Source: Harmothoe impar (lineage: Eukaryota > Annelida > Polychaeta > Phyllodocida > Polynoidae). From it: 64,000 bases of DNA. Location of the stretch: NCBI GenBank assembly GCA_947462335.1, contig OX381706.1:16406784-16470783 (forward strand), in the 5' to 3' direction. The position numbers and the translations under genes were made by a program. Within the stretch, counting starts at the first letter, position 1. Every line of letters begins with the position of its first letter. The notes under the pieces were generated by a model. That model ran no database searches and had not been told where the DNA came from. It was given only the letters and a program-made list of their open reading frames with translations. Positions 35,691 through 48,455 of the stretch are shown one piece after another.

Positions 35691-36020
35691 GCCAAGCTAA
35701 GTGATACCAAGCTCAGGAAGTGGTGTTGTCTGGGCCTGGAAAAGAAGAGTACTCATCGCCATGTTGCTAAACAGCTAGATGAGTCCCTGGAGGTAGGTTC
35801 CATCCAGATACAGCCTGATACGAGTGATGGCATGACCACATGCCACCTACACATGTATATTGACCGACAGGGGCAGGGTGATGCCCTAGTGGGACCCTCA
35901 TTGACAACATGTGACCTCTCTTTGAGACAAATCTATTCCAGCCCTGACAGTGTTGAGGAATGTTGGGAGGGTAGCTTGGTTTCAATCCATGTAGGGGATG
36001 AGCCAAAGCCCCATATATGA
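35691..36020 (+). pseudogene. unrecognised open frame, possible exon or coding remnant
   Basis: After the TGA at 35,688-35,690 the frame is open for about 109 codons to the TGA at 36,018-36,020. It has balanced amino-acid use, for example KLRKWCCLGLEKKSTHR, LDESLEVGSIQIQPDTSDG and VEECWEGSLVSIHVGDEPK, unlike the Ile/Tyr/Asn-rich random frames nearby. A second frame just upstream (about 35,565-35,705, containing GKRDYLFIVQEHPKR) is also open and ends within this region, as if a frameshift or splice joins them. I do not recognise the protein. It lies at the outer edge of the large inverted repeat, and its last codons overlap the left arm. It may be a fragment of a transposon gene, a host exon, or chance. 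Confidence 0.25.
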
Positions 36021-37724
36021 GACAGGAGGCTCATTTGGGGGGGCAGGGTCTATCAGTGATTTTTAGTAAGGTATATATGTATAGAGCTGGAAAAAATGTG
36101 ATAGACCTGTAGAAGTGGTAGCTTTTGCTTTCTAGCACCATGTATATGCACCAACTTCTACATGGATATACTCCTCCCCGCAATATTTAGAATGGCTCTG
36201 AATTTGTCAATAATTGAGATAGAGACTTCAGAATGGAACCAAATGATACCCCATGCATTGCTCCTTGGCCATGTATGCCATTGGTATACGTAGCTCATTT
36301 GCATATATTGCATAATCAGGAAAATAAAGGTTTTTAATTGAAATAGTTTATTATGCCTACCTAACACAATGCAACATGCATATATAGTATCATCTTAATT
36401 ATGCAATTATAGGTCAGAGTAGATGCCACCTATGTGTTGTTCAGCATAGAAAGTGTTTTGGAATTATGAGCTCACTGTTATTATATAATTTCGGGCTCTT
36501 CCCACGATGAGCATTTGTTTCAAGCAGTTGCGGAGGTAATGGAATTAGACAGCGCATTCCTAATAAGTTTCTCACATAGGGCTGCAACAATTTCTTGTGA
36601 ATTGATTCTTATGCAGTTTTTCCCAGGGAATCCAAATCTGCAAGCGGCCATCATGGATTTTGATTGATAATGCCCCTAATTAGCATATTATAATTAGGTA
36701 GGCAAATTATCAGCTTGGACAGGCTAAAAGCATTGTAAAAATCCGTCCAAACCTTCTAGGAATGATATGATGCCTTGAGATATGAAAGATGTTCAAGAAT
36801 GCACTCTTTCAAGATTTTTGATTGACGCCTATTTAGCATAATTTATGCACATATTGAGATAGCAGCATAATTTGACTCTAAAATTATCAGTTGACACACT
36901 CATCCCTTGGACATAACAGCCAACGTCAAATACAGGATCATAGCAGATAATGGCTGTGGCCATTATGGTAGTCATATTTCAAGATGGCCGCCTATCAATA
37001 CTTCTACATAAGTTATCTCCTCTTCTAATCAACTTAGAACCATGATTCCAAATGCTGAGTATATATTTCTGAGGGCAAGGAATACAGTGATGTTACTCTT
37101 GAGTTGATGGATGGCAGCCATCTTGGAATTTAACTAGGTTATTCTCAGAAAAGCGTATTCCTCTAATTATTGCCTCTCTAGTATAGATGTCTATGCCAAC
37201 TGTGTTGATAAATCAATAACCTGCACACATACATTATTATTTCCGATGGTATTATAGTTGGGGTAGCAATCTAGAAATTGTTTTATATGCATGCAATATA
37301 CCAAATACTTGTGAGTGGCAGCACCTGCCTTTTTGCCAACCCATTTTGACTGGTTTTGTTAAGTCAACACCCAAGTTATGAATCCCCTTGAGACCAACCA
37401 TCCCACACAAATTGCCTTTTGTTAGGCAGATCTAGAGTAAATGGGCTATCAAATTCAATGTTGAAAACTCCCTCCAATGCAACCAAGTTTCTACTGCAAC
37501 CATCTTGCCCTGCTACTAAAATAGCTTTCCTAAATTTTCCTCTTGTATTGTGATCAGTCTGTCAGGAGAGTGTAATGCAATGCAAGAACAATGTGCAGTA
37601 AAACTTTAATACAATGGGCTCCCTGCAGGCCACAGTAATTACCTGCTTGTAAAGGCCGTGACTATTGACAGGTCCAACTGTCATTAACAGAATATATAGA
37701 CAAAAGTGTACGAGTAGAGTTTCT

Positions 37725-37773
37725 CACTGAGGGTTATTTCACACAACTTCACCGCGTGAAATAACCCTCAGTG
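37725..37773. repeat. perfect 18-bp hairpin (13-base loop) in the foldback loop
   Basis: CACTGAGGGTTATTTCAC at 37,725-37,742 is followed at 37,756-37,773 by its exact reverse complement. The word GAGGGTTATTTCA occurs again at about 37,918. Could be the tip of a small MITE. Confidence 0.85.
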
Positions 37774-37775
37774 GG

Positions 37776-38000
37776 GAGCTCTATGAGTGCTCCTTTGTGT
37801 TTATTTCATGTCATTATTAATTATATTCGTGTAAATTCAACTTAATTACCCTGAAGAGCCTAATTTATAGTGGTTAAATCAACAATTTGGATGATTTGAC
37901 AGGCCGTGAAATACGGATGAGGGTTATTTCATGAGGGGTGTTGAATACGACCTTCCTTGGTTAAGTCAATGGGAGTGCCGTATTCACCATGAAATAGAAT
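37776..38000 (+). repeat. GAGTGCTC-family repeat, copy 1
   Basis: Matches 46,846-47,060 and 60,058-60,320 in order: GAGTGCTCCTTTGTGTTTA, TTCATGTCATTATT, GTGGTTAAATCAA, TGACAGGC, GAGGGTTATTTCATG, then a loosely shared GAATAC/GAAATAC block and CATGAAATAGAATT-like end. A repeat family present outside the segmental duplication too. Confidence 0.65.
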
Positions 38001-38005
38001 TCCCT

Positions 38006-38345
38006 TACTGACAGTTTAAAAAACTGTCAATACCAGGATAAAATTCCTGTATTGACAGTTCAAACCGTCAGTAACATAAAAAGATTCCCTTGAAACTGTC
38101 GATAAGAGAATTTTATTCTGCTATTGACAGTTGGGACTGTCAATAAGAAAACTCTTTTCTGGTATTGACAGTTCAAACTGTCAGTAACAGGAGTTATTTA
38201 GACTATTGACAGTCTGTCATATCAATAGCCGACCCATCATGATTTTGCCTATGATTGTGCAAACTGTCAGTACTGGAAAACTTTTGACAGTTCAGACTAC
38301 CAATAATGGGATATTTCTCTCTTATTGACAGTTCAAGCTGCCAAG
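38006..38345. repeat. array of TTGACAGTT/AACTGTCAA hairpins
   Basis: At least eight half- or full palindromes, for example TGACAGTTTAAAAAACTGTC, TATTGACAGTTCAAACTGTC and TATTGACAGTTGGGACTGTC, spaced 35-55 bases, each flanked by AATAAG/AATACCAG-like linkers. It lies in the loop of the large foldback. Confidence 0.8.
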
Positions 38346-39613
38346 CTGCTCATAGAGGCATTAAAAAGGTGAAATAGGGGTTCAGGTTATTGATTTATCA
38401 ACACAGTTGGCATAGACCTCTATACTAAAGAGGCAATAATTAGAGGAATACGCTTTTGATAGGTTTTCTAAGAATAACCTAGTTAAATTCCAAGATGGCT
38501 GCCATCCATCAACTCAAGAGTAACATTGTTGTATTCCTTGCCCTCAGAAATATATACTCAGCATTTGGAATCATGGTTCTAAGTTGATTAGAAGAGGAGA
38601 TAACTTATGTAGAAGTATTGATAGGCGGCCATCTTGAAATATGACTACCATAATGGCCACAGCCATTATCTGCTATGATCCTGTATTTGACGTTGGCTGT
38701 TATGTCCAAGGGATGAGTGTGTCAACTGATAATTTTAGAGTCAAATTATGCTGCTATCTCAATATGTGCATAAATTATGCTAATCAGGCGTCAATCAAAA
38801 ATCTTGAAAGAGTGCATTCTTGAACATCTTTCATATCTCAAGGCATCATATCATTCCTAGAAGGTTTGGACGGATTTTTACAATGCTTTCAGCCTGTCCA
38901 AGCTGATAATTTGCCTACCTAATTATAATATGCTAATTAGGGGCATTATCAATCAAAATCCATGATGGCCGCTTGCAGATTTGGATTCCCTGGGAAAAAC
39001 TGCATAAGAATCAATTCACAAGAAATTGTTGCAGCCCTATGTGAGAAACTTATTAGGAATGCGCTGTCTAATTCCATTACCTCCGCAACTGCTTGAAACA
39101 AATGCTCATCGTGGGAAGAGCCCGAAATTATATAATAACAGTGAGCTCATAATTCCAAAACACTTTCTATGCTGAACAACACATAGGTGGCATCTACTCT
39201 GACCTATAATTGCATAATTTAGATGATACTATAATATGCATGTTGCATTGTGTTAGGTAGGCATAATAAACTATTTCAATTAAAAACCTTTATTTCCCTG
39301 ATTATGCAATATATGCAAATGAGCTACGTATACCAATGGCATACATGGCCAAGGAGCAATGCATGGGGTATCATTTGGTTCCATTCTGAAGTCTCTATCT
39401 CAATTATTGACAAATTCAGAGCCATTCTAAATATTGCGGGGAGGAGTATATCCATGTAGAAGTCGGTGCATATACATGGTGCTAGAAAGCAAAAGCTACC
39501 ACTTCTACAGGTCTATCACATTTTTTCCAGCTCTATACATATATACCTTACTAAAAATCACTGATAGACCCTGCCCCCCCAAATGAGCCTCATACTTGCC
39601 ATGGCTCATCCCC

Positions 39614-41037
39614 TAATGGTCAACACAGGGTCAATAAAAAAACTGCAGGGTTCAATTTGTATCAAATCGGTAGTGCAAACCCTTCTAGGCACATGACTAA
39701 GCTCATATTTCATCACTTCTGTAATATGGCAATATCCATGTCAGACATTATGGGAGCTCTGTATGCCATTGTGCATAACATACAGCAAATCTGTGCCTAT
39801 AACATTATGATGCAATAGTAATTAAAACATTGTTTTTCTTCCTCATTATTAAATCATCAAAAAAAGTAGTAAATACAAAAAGCTCATTCAGCATGATGCA
39901 TTTAAACAATTTTTCACGACTTGTTCCACCCCCATATCAGACTCAGGCTGCAGCCCAGATACAGGACAGGTGCAGGCGTGAAAGATGATGAAATGAAAAC
40001 ACTAACCACATTCTCTTTGCTATGGTGTTTATTTGGCATTTTGATTTAAAAGAAAACCACCTTCTATTATTATGATGAGTTTTGATGATAGTCTTGGTGA
40101 CAACACACAAGATTCTTATACTATTAGTTGATCATGTGCCATTTAAAGGTAAAGGAGCAGGCTTATCTCATGCTGCCTATAATGTCACCATTGGGGCAAA
40201 TGCCTCCCGGTAGAGCATGTACAGCACTGTTGCCCCTTGTAGGTTTCCCTCGGTACTGCTTGCAGATTTCTCTTGACAAGTAGCACTCAATAGCCCCCTG
40301 CATGATATCATGACGTTGTACATTATTATTAAGAGGCCATCATCAAAATAGGGTGTGGTTTCCTTTTACAGTCATAATTGCTGGGGCTCATGGCTAATTA
40401 GTATATGTAATGTAATACCCAATTAATTTGATTATTGATGGACACAGTCGTGAGCTACTTACAGGCATTGCCTTGTCTGAATTATGTTTTTGCGATTTCA
40501 CAGTTTTAAACTCATTTAGCTAATTCTACAGGGTCAGAAAGTCAACTATATACATCCATAATATGCTATTACAGGTTAAAAAGATTCATAACAAGATCAT
40601 AATCAGATATGTACATGTATATGTAAGTACACAATATACTTAATGCACTACATGAGCTTCACCATAAAGAATGCTAACATGTGTGCAGCTAGATAGGTTC
40701 TTACCTCTGACAATCCCACAATATCTTGGATAGCACCAGGCTCCTGGAATACCCCTTAATAGAATAATATGGCCACAACAGGCAACTTCCCAAGAACATA
40801 ACCAACTTCTCACGAGATGTGCTTTCGCCGTTCAACACATTGTGAACACATAGTGACAATACATGTACAGTAAATGTATTGTGTAACTTGTGTAATACAA
40901 TCAATGTGCAGTGAATATAATAAAGTTAAATCTAATGGCTGTATCATTGTAAATCTACCAAACCACGTGTAGGCCTCTGTTTGCACCCCAATCAAAGTCC
41001 TGTGACATAGCACCCAAAGAAACTCTGCTATACAGTG
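39614..41037. other. unassigned sequence
   Basis: No gene or structured repeat recognised between the foldback and the first segmental copy. Confidence 0.35.
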
Positions 41038-43188
41038 TTATACCCTTAGGCCATGCCAGCAATTGGGAAGGTGTGTGTGTGTGAGGTGGGGGGGTGCTGT
41101 TGGGTTGCACTGACTGCAGAGAGCAGCCCCATAATACTAATAATATAGTACAGCCCCCAGTAGAACCTCACACAGGCCACCATTGCATGACTTCAGTAGG
41201 GAAAGGCATCCAAAGGAAGTCAGGTGGGACACACTAATGACCCGGTGAGAAAAACGTCAGGAGGTTTCAGAGTCAATAGTCGGGGACAACCTTTGCTGGT
41301 AGGTAGTCTACTGACAAGCATGTATTGTAAGTTGCACGGTGAATGAATTTATGTGAATTAAAATCAAAGATTCATGCCACTTAAATGCCCTTATGACCTA
41401 TCTGGGACATTACATGGCATTACTGAATTTCTAGCTGCTTAAACACATCTGGATAAATTGAAGTTAAACTTGACTTGATAATCACTATGAGACATTTAAG
41501 CACTAGCAAAACACTAGGCTGAGCACTATCAAAATCATCTCCTGGCTAATGTTGTACTCCATTGACATCATTTCCCTTATGCAATGGCAGAGATTGAGAG
41601 GGTTGAAAAGTTGTCAAAGCATCTCTTTCAGGTACTTCTTATTTATGAATCCCCTAGATGAAGGCATGAAGGAATAGAGGGGTAACGGCATGAAGGGATA
41701 AAGGGGTGAAGGGATTAAGGGAGTAAGGGATTCCATTAGGTATCATTAAAGACCTTTTATATGAATCAAGGTCAAATCATAATCTATTTGAAAACTCCTT
41801 CATGTCTAAAACGTCAATATCAATGGTTGGGTTTGTTTCCGTATTCACTGACCTGTTTGTTCTCCATAATTGTAACACCCACAGTATTTCCAGTCCTGGG
41901 CATGCATGCCTACATTCTCAAAAATATGCATCATAGACAGGCGTTTGTCTGTGTTGAAATAAATGGTGCATATTGATCATCAGACAGTTACTGAGAATAA
42001 CTAGAGAAGGACAGATAAAGAGAGCTCAACATAAGAGATGTATTAAAATGTTATCCATATTGATAAAAATAAAGTGTAGGCATGTACTGTTAAGGCTTCA
42101 ATATATAGGCTCTAAAGGAGTCTGCTACATAGTTGTCTCCCAGTGCTCTCTATATCTGACACGGGTCGTGCAACCTCCATACAACCCAATTGACTGTCAC
42201 CCTAGGTCACCTATAGTTTAGGCTCAGCGGCTTCTTTGGGAGCCAGAATCAATGGCTGCATCGTAAATGACAGCATTCTAAAGGAGGATAATCCATGAAA
42301 ATATTGTAATCTCCATGGCTTGTTAAGCATGTGAGAAAGAGGTATGGTGCTTATAGTAAAGGTGGGCACAGCCCCTAATACAGATCTGTTAGCTTGTCAG
42401 GCAGGGCCAACCAACCCTGCTATTACTAGGCGCAAGGGAGACATTAGCTGGTGCCATTAGTCATTTCACTCTGACATGATAACGGCCTCGCCGCAGCCAT
42501 GATAACACACACCCCTCCTCCACGTTTGGGTAGCGCCATGCCCTACCCTCTATAGTAGTAACTGCAGGTCACAGCCTGTGTGGCTTCTTTTCTGTTATTT
42601 CTTGCTTACCCTCCAGATATGCAATGCATTCTAAATATTCTATTCTTGGAAATGCTTTGTTTTCACTGCAGTGAATTTTGTCATTCTGAAGAAGTCTGTT
42701 GAGGGTCTCATATGCATGCATATTTCATTTTGATATTATATAGCACACCAGGAGCTAGCACAGAAAAGATGATGTAAATTCATCATATATTTCATCACCT
42801 TTTTACATATGCCTTTGAGTATGCGGCATTTCCATGAATGTACATCAGGATTTGTGGTATATTTGATAAAGACAGTGAAGGCAGGGATGATGTTGATGCA
42901 TACAAAGTGTCTGTTAGGCTATTGATGTGTGTTATTTTAATTCCATTCTTAGATGAAATGACCTTCCACTGCAACTGAAAGTCAGTTTTAGGATGTAATA
43001 GATGTAAGATAGCTCCTATTAGTAGCTTGATTAGGTGAAATGAGTAGCAGTCAAAAATAACACTGATATGTCTCTGGTAATATGTAGTTTAGGTCTAAAG
43101 AGGATAAACCTTGAACCTTAAGGGCCAGCTCTTCCTGCGTCGATTGCAAGATTTCAAGACCATTTCATAGGGCAGGGAATGAACCCTT

Positions 43189-43968
43189 CCTATATTTAGC
43201 ATAGGAACCACTATTACCCGTATATGTTTAAAAGAATGCATCAATCTCTCATTCCATGCCCTACAGATGATAGGTTAAATATTTCATTTGGCAAGGGAAA
43301 GGCATCCATGCAACCAGTCCTGAAATTGGAAGAGAATACTCAAGGTTGTATTATCAAAGTATGATCTTCATCAATCATAAGATAAAGCGGGAGGTCAGTT
43401 TTTGCTTTTGCTTCATGGGACATCTGCTCCATATTATTGATTTCTGGCTTCATCTAATATGGGTTGTTGCTAAGGTACACATTGAATAACTCTTATGTTG
43501 GGCATTCCAATAGGCATTTCAATGAACGTTTCTCCACATGGAATTGATGGAGGTCTCTTTAGGCACAGCCCCTATATATGCACATATATATAACATTGCA
43601 ACCCCTACTACTCCTACATATTTGATAGAATACATCAATATATCATATCATGCCCCACAGAGGATAGGTCAAATATTTGATTTCACATGGGAAGGGTATC
43701 TGTGCAACCAGATGGTAGTCCTATAATTGGGGGACAATGCTCCTGGCTGTATTATCAGGATATGATATACAATAATGAAGCTACAATGGGAGTTAAGTTT
43801 TTGCTTTTGCCTCATGGAACATCTGCTGCGTAATATAGACTTCTGGCTTCATCTAGTATGGGTTGTAGCTAAGGTACATATTGAATACCTTTTATGTGGG
43901 GCATTCCAATAGGCCTTTCAGTGAAGGATCCTCCACATGGGATTCCTAGAAATCTGTTCAGGCACAGC

Positions 43969-43972
<4 letters not shown>
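43189..43972 (+). repeat. two-unit tandem repeat, ~390 bp each
   Basis: Units 43,189-43,572 and 43,573-43,972 share CATCAATC/ATATCAT, GCCCYACAG, TTTTTGCTTTTGC, TTCTGGCTTCATCTA, GGGCATTCCAATAGGC and both end GGCACAGCCCC. The second unit corresponds to the part found in copy II of the large duplication. Confidence 0.85.

Positions 43973-44029
<57 letters not shown>
43973..44029. repeat. TA microsatellite
   Basis: Pure TA of more than 50 bases directly after GGCACAGCCCC. Copy II has only a short ATATGTATACC at this point (about 56,518), so the expansion followed the duplication. Confidence 0.97.
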
Positions 44030-44030
<1 letters not shown>

Positions 44031-46845
44031 TATGTATATCAACAATTCTTCTTTCTAGGAAATATCCCTACATCTGAACAAGTGAAGTTGCCATAAAAAA
44101 AGATGGACATTGTAGTGACTGAAAGCTTTGTGTTAAAAATGACCCTCCTGTAGCCCAATGCTTGCATTCCTGTTCCTGACACCAGGGGATGGTTTGCTGT
44201 GTGTGGTGCCACCTGATGTCCTCCTTTAGCCTACCACTCTGCCCCCTAGTTGTGCAGGTTGAGGCAATGTCATCATCACCATGTTAGAAATGAACAGATG
44301 CCATGAAGGAAAATTAACCTTTTTCTCCTTCTGTTCCTCCTGTGCTCCCCTCCCAGCATCTCAGCACCAACTGGTGGCCGGTTGACGATCAGATGGATCT
44401 ATTTTTGCCAACCCTGCCTGCACACAAATCGAGGCCATAGGTCATGTGACCAATACGTCGTCCATCATCCGAGACATCTGCATCTGAGTGACTCCTGGTG
44501 ATCGGTCTCAGCTCACCCCCTGTCTACATGTATGAGATCTGATTCCTGTCAAGCACATACTCAGTCTTTAGGCCTGCGCATGGCATCCTAAGGGAGTGGT
44601 CATTTTTAACAAGGTAGGTAGTTAGATTTCGGAGGTATAATGTCAATCTAGTGATGGAGAGAGAATATTTCACTGAATTTGGGATTCAGCTAACACGTTA
44701 ATGACGATCCATTAGAGGGGAATGTTTGAACCATTTTTTGACCCATCTGGGGTGAGGCCCCTCCATATTGTTGTTAAAAATTGATTTCTTCTAAGCCTAT
44801 AACTCAAATTGAGCGTTTCTTTCTCGGTAGCCTGACTGAAAAGGGCCGTTTTAGTCTTTTTTAATTGAAGTGGATTAATCTTGATCAAGCTGTTTGGGTG
44901 GCATGGGTTGGCCTTGGAATTTGAGAAGAAGCTTACAGACCTTGGTGATGGGATACGTGTGGACATGTGGAAGCTAGATTGAAAATTTCCTGCCGAAGAT
45001 CCATGAATTGGATCAAAATCTAGCCATCTCAACCGTCCCCCTTTTACACCGCAATATAACACAAATTACAAAATAATAAATGCCAAAATCCTTAAATATG
45101 ATTTACTTGTCCAGTGTGACATTCCGCGATGCATTGTATTCGTGGCAGTATGCATTGTACTTTAAATACAAATTATAGCTTTGTTTTGGAACATAGAGCA
45201 TAGAAATCCATGAGTTTGATTCTTCCCTAGTGCCTCAATGGTTTCTATATTGTTCATTTATGCCATAAGGTCTTGAATTTACAACAGTACAATATATAAA
45301 CTGTTTGAAACAAATACAAAGTATGTATAGACTGATACAGAGCATGTTTCTGGGGCAAATAAATTGGTCTCTAGGTTCTAAAGTTGTCTTCCGTTTTGTA
45401 TACATACTACGTGAGACATAGTATGCATCACTCATCACATTTGAACATACAGCTAAACAACTCCACCGAAATTTATCAGATTCTTCCACACTTAACCTCC
45501 TGCAAATGAAATGTCTTTCCTTTCTCCTTTGGACAAATAATGCATGAAGTTATGTAAACTCCTAAACGTCAGTTTATTTTTATTGTATGTCTGATTCACA
45601 GGCTCTCATTTTGCTAATGCTATCATTGTTGAGAACATTCATTCAGATTTGACTTCCCCATGGGGAAACATGGGAAATATTAATTAAAACCAAACTTCAC
45701 ATGCACATAATCCTTTTATCCAGGTAATCCTAAGTTGCAAGCACTATGAACATGTTTCCTTTGTCAATTTATCTTATAGTGCATACCCCTGTGTCCTGCA
45801 ATTTAGAAAGACAAAAATATGCATTTTTCAACCCAGTGAAGGTGGTTTTCTTCTCCATACATTTCTAAGCAAAAGGGCATTTCTAAATGTCCAGGAGTGC
45901 ACAGCAATGTAAAACCCTGTAGATAGAGGGAGGTGGGGTCCGGATTCAGGCCCATATTTTTTTTGATGGGAGGGGACAGGGCAAAACATTTTGCCTTCTT
46001 TGAGAGGGTTTTAGGAAGTGATTGGCCCATCTAGAGGTGGGCGTGAATGTGGTATGTCTATGCTCTGGATGTGACTTGGGTTAACATGCTCCTGCCTCCC
46101 CCATATGTCACCCCTAATGATGTTAGATGTAATTCTAGGTTAGCTAACCCCTCACTGCTCCCCCAGTCATTATCCCATTATTTACAGGGGCTGGCAAGAT
46201 TTAAGGCCCAGTTTATGGTCCACCAGTCTTCACATAAACCATGTAGGTATTTAGAATACACTCATGTAGTCTGAGAGCGAGTGACAATTCATCAGGATTC
46301 TTTCCTGGTATAAGACGCGGGTGTGTCTTGGCAAAAAAAACCATTAAAAAAATCTTATCATAGATAATTGGTTTCTGGGAACGCAGTTAGTTATGTCATT
46401 CAAGACCTTGTCCTATACACAATGGCTCATGCATAATCAGAACTACACAAGCTGGACAAACCTACAGTGTACACTATATGGGTAAAGCTTATTATATGCC
46501 ATGTGCTAGTAATAACGGTCCCACATGAATGAACGGCACATAACCACAAAAGAGAAAAATCTTCTTGAGGAATCAAATGTGTTGTGAGAGACGGTTGATG
46601 TACCTACATCTGTCTGGAGGAAGAGCTCCAGGTGAGAGAATGGGGAACTCATCTGTCTGTCACAATATCTGGACAAAGGTTCGCAAGAACTGTTCACAAC
46701 TGAGGGTAATCTCAAGAGGCAAAGCAGATAGAGATATCCCTCAAAGGCGGTGGTGGTTGAACACCAGCCTGTTAATTGTAGCCGCGGAGTGGCTAATCAG
46801 ACTGTCAGGACCTTCCCAGGGTTTTCGCCTCAAAGGTCAAGAATT

Positions 46846-47060
46846 TGAGTGCTCATTTGTATCAATTGCATGTCATTATTAACAATATTTGTCAGAAATC
46901 CTCTTAATCGATCAAGAAAACCTGCAATATAGTGCTTAAGTCATCAATCAGGATGATGTGACAGGCCAGGCTTGTGCGGGTTATCTCATGTGAGGGGGGG
47001 GGGGGGGGAGGCTGAAATACATTGTTGTTGGGTTAAATGAATGGAGCTTTCATTATGAAG
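46846..47060 (+). repeat. GAGTGCTC-family repeat, copy 2
   Basis: GAGTGCTCATTTGTATCA, GCATGTCATTATTAACAATA, ATGATGTGACAGGCC, GGGTTATCTCATG, then a G-run (about 46,987-47,008) and GAAATAC. Lies within copy I of the segmental duplication. Confidence 0.65.
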
Positions 47061-47420
47061 TGCATTACAAAGAGTGTCCCCCATACACAGATACATCACT
47101 CACATTCTGCTAATTTGTTTCTATTGCAAGTTATGTGATGTTTATGTTACTGATGGAATGGACCTCACATCCATAATCATGTAGAATTAACCTGCCATCT
47201 GACAGATATGACACTGTATTCTAGGCATGGCTGGATATAATACATCTTCTCCACTGGCACTGGATGGCCAAAAGATAATAAAATTCCCTGGAGGATGCAA
47301 TGTCTACAAATGAAATGATGACAGCAATTGAAGTTGACTCCCAGATACACTTTTTTTTCTTAATTATAAGGCCCTATTTGTTTGTGAAAGCATTCTATTT
47401 TGGCTACCAGAATATGAAGC

Positions 47421-48455
47421 AGCAGATATGGAGGTTTTATGATATATAAGTGTTTTGCACATTGTGTTTGTCTACATTTTATGTATCTGCAGTGTTTCAA
47501 TAACTGAAGTGATATAATGCTTGAACTATGACTACAAGTTAGCAGGGAACTGATAAACCAGGAAAGAATTAAAGGGGCTTAGATCCAAAATAACCGCTTA
47601 GTGAGTAGATTGACATGGACTCAGTGTGATTGTACTCATTATATTATTTGATAGATTAGCGTTTGTTGGGAAGAAACACTAGTGTTAGCCCTCTTTTGAA
47701 GCTAGGGTTAGTTGCCTGAACACACATTTTTCTTCGGCCCTATTAAATTAGACATGTAGTTAGTTATATCTTAACTACTCAGTACACTATGTACAGCACC
47801 TGCACCAGAGGTCAAGCAGTGTGACAGATATGACCTCAGGGCAAGATGAAGTGGTGAATCTCCCATGGGGACCACTCAGCTTATTATGCACTGTCCACTG
47901 CATCCACACCTACACACTAATCAAAAAGCTTCCGGTAGAGGATTTCAAACTTGGGGGGAAATGCCATGCACAGGAGCTCCAATTACTTTTTAAACCATTC
48001 ATCTCATTGGCTGTCTGTGGACACTAAACATGTCTAAACACCATGCTATGCTTAAAACTGATCATGCAGGCACAGATCAACACCTTAAGGGCTCTCAACA
48101 GGCTGATTCAAATTAACACATATGCATGCATTATTTGACACAGATATGTTGAGACTATACATATTATACACCAAATCGATCATATTTAATGTTTCTATCA
48201 AATTAGTTCCATTTGGTAGGGTTTAAAAAGCCATGGAGTGCAAATAGAACAAAAAGTTTTTTTTTCTTAGAAAAGCATAATGGTATGAAAATATCATACT
48301 TGAAGTCTGCAGGGTTGTATATGAGATTATATTATGACGTATTCAAATAGCATTGATTGCGCATATTTGCATACATGGAAAATAGTATTTACTTTTAAGT
48401 CGGTTGGCACTGACTGTATGGGACCGCTGGTCATGTTCAATTTGTCCAAGGGCAG
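47421..48455. other. unassigned; may include the 5' untranslated region of the LINE
   Basis: No open frame resembling a LINE ORF1 was found. The 5' border of the LINE could not be fixed because no target duplication was recognised. Confidence 0.35.

Larger units (their letters stand above)
35994..39613. mobile_element. 3.6-kb foldback: two ~1.2-kb inverted arms around a 1.16-kb loop
   Basis: The left arm 35,994-37,223 and right arm 38,383-39,613 are near-identical inverse copies. Outer words GGGGATGAGCCA / TGGCTCATCCCC and AGGCTCATTTGGGGGGG / CCCCCCCAAATGAGCCT pair up, and the inner ends pair at CAACTGTGTTGATAAATCAA / TTGATTTATCAACACAGTTG. The same 69-codon frame appears on opposite strands in the two arms, which shows arm identity rather than a gene. 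The outermost ~30 bases differ by indels. No transposase is seen. Either a foldback transposon or an inverted segmental duplication. Confidence 0.85.
41038..47420 (+). repeat. segmental duplication, copy I
   Basis: Matches 52,628-62,075 in the same orientation with blocks in conserved order: 41,038-41,460, 41,500-42,220, 43,750-43,972, 44,030-44,700, 44,840-45,090, 45,860-46,290, 46,300-46,790, 46,846-47,070 and 47,090-47,420. Landmark shared words include GACTGCAGAGAGCAGCCCC, GCCTACCACTCTGCCCCCTA, GTCATGTGACCAATA and GATGTTAGATGTAATTCTAG. Substitutions and indels are common, so the duplication is old. Copy I alone has 42,220-43,745. It keeps the empty sites of two insertions found in copy II. 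Content is non-coding as far as I can see. Confidence 0.85.

Noticed and set aside
36158..39459. 69-codon frame present on both strands (36,158-36,367 minus and 39,250-39,459 plus)
   Set aside because: Explained by the identical arms of the foldback; one difference only, no known domain.
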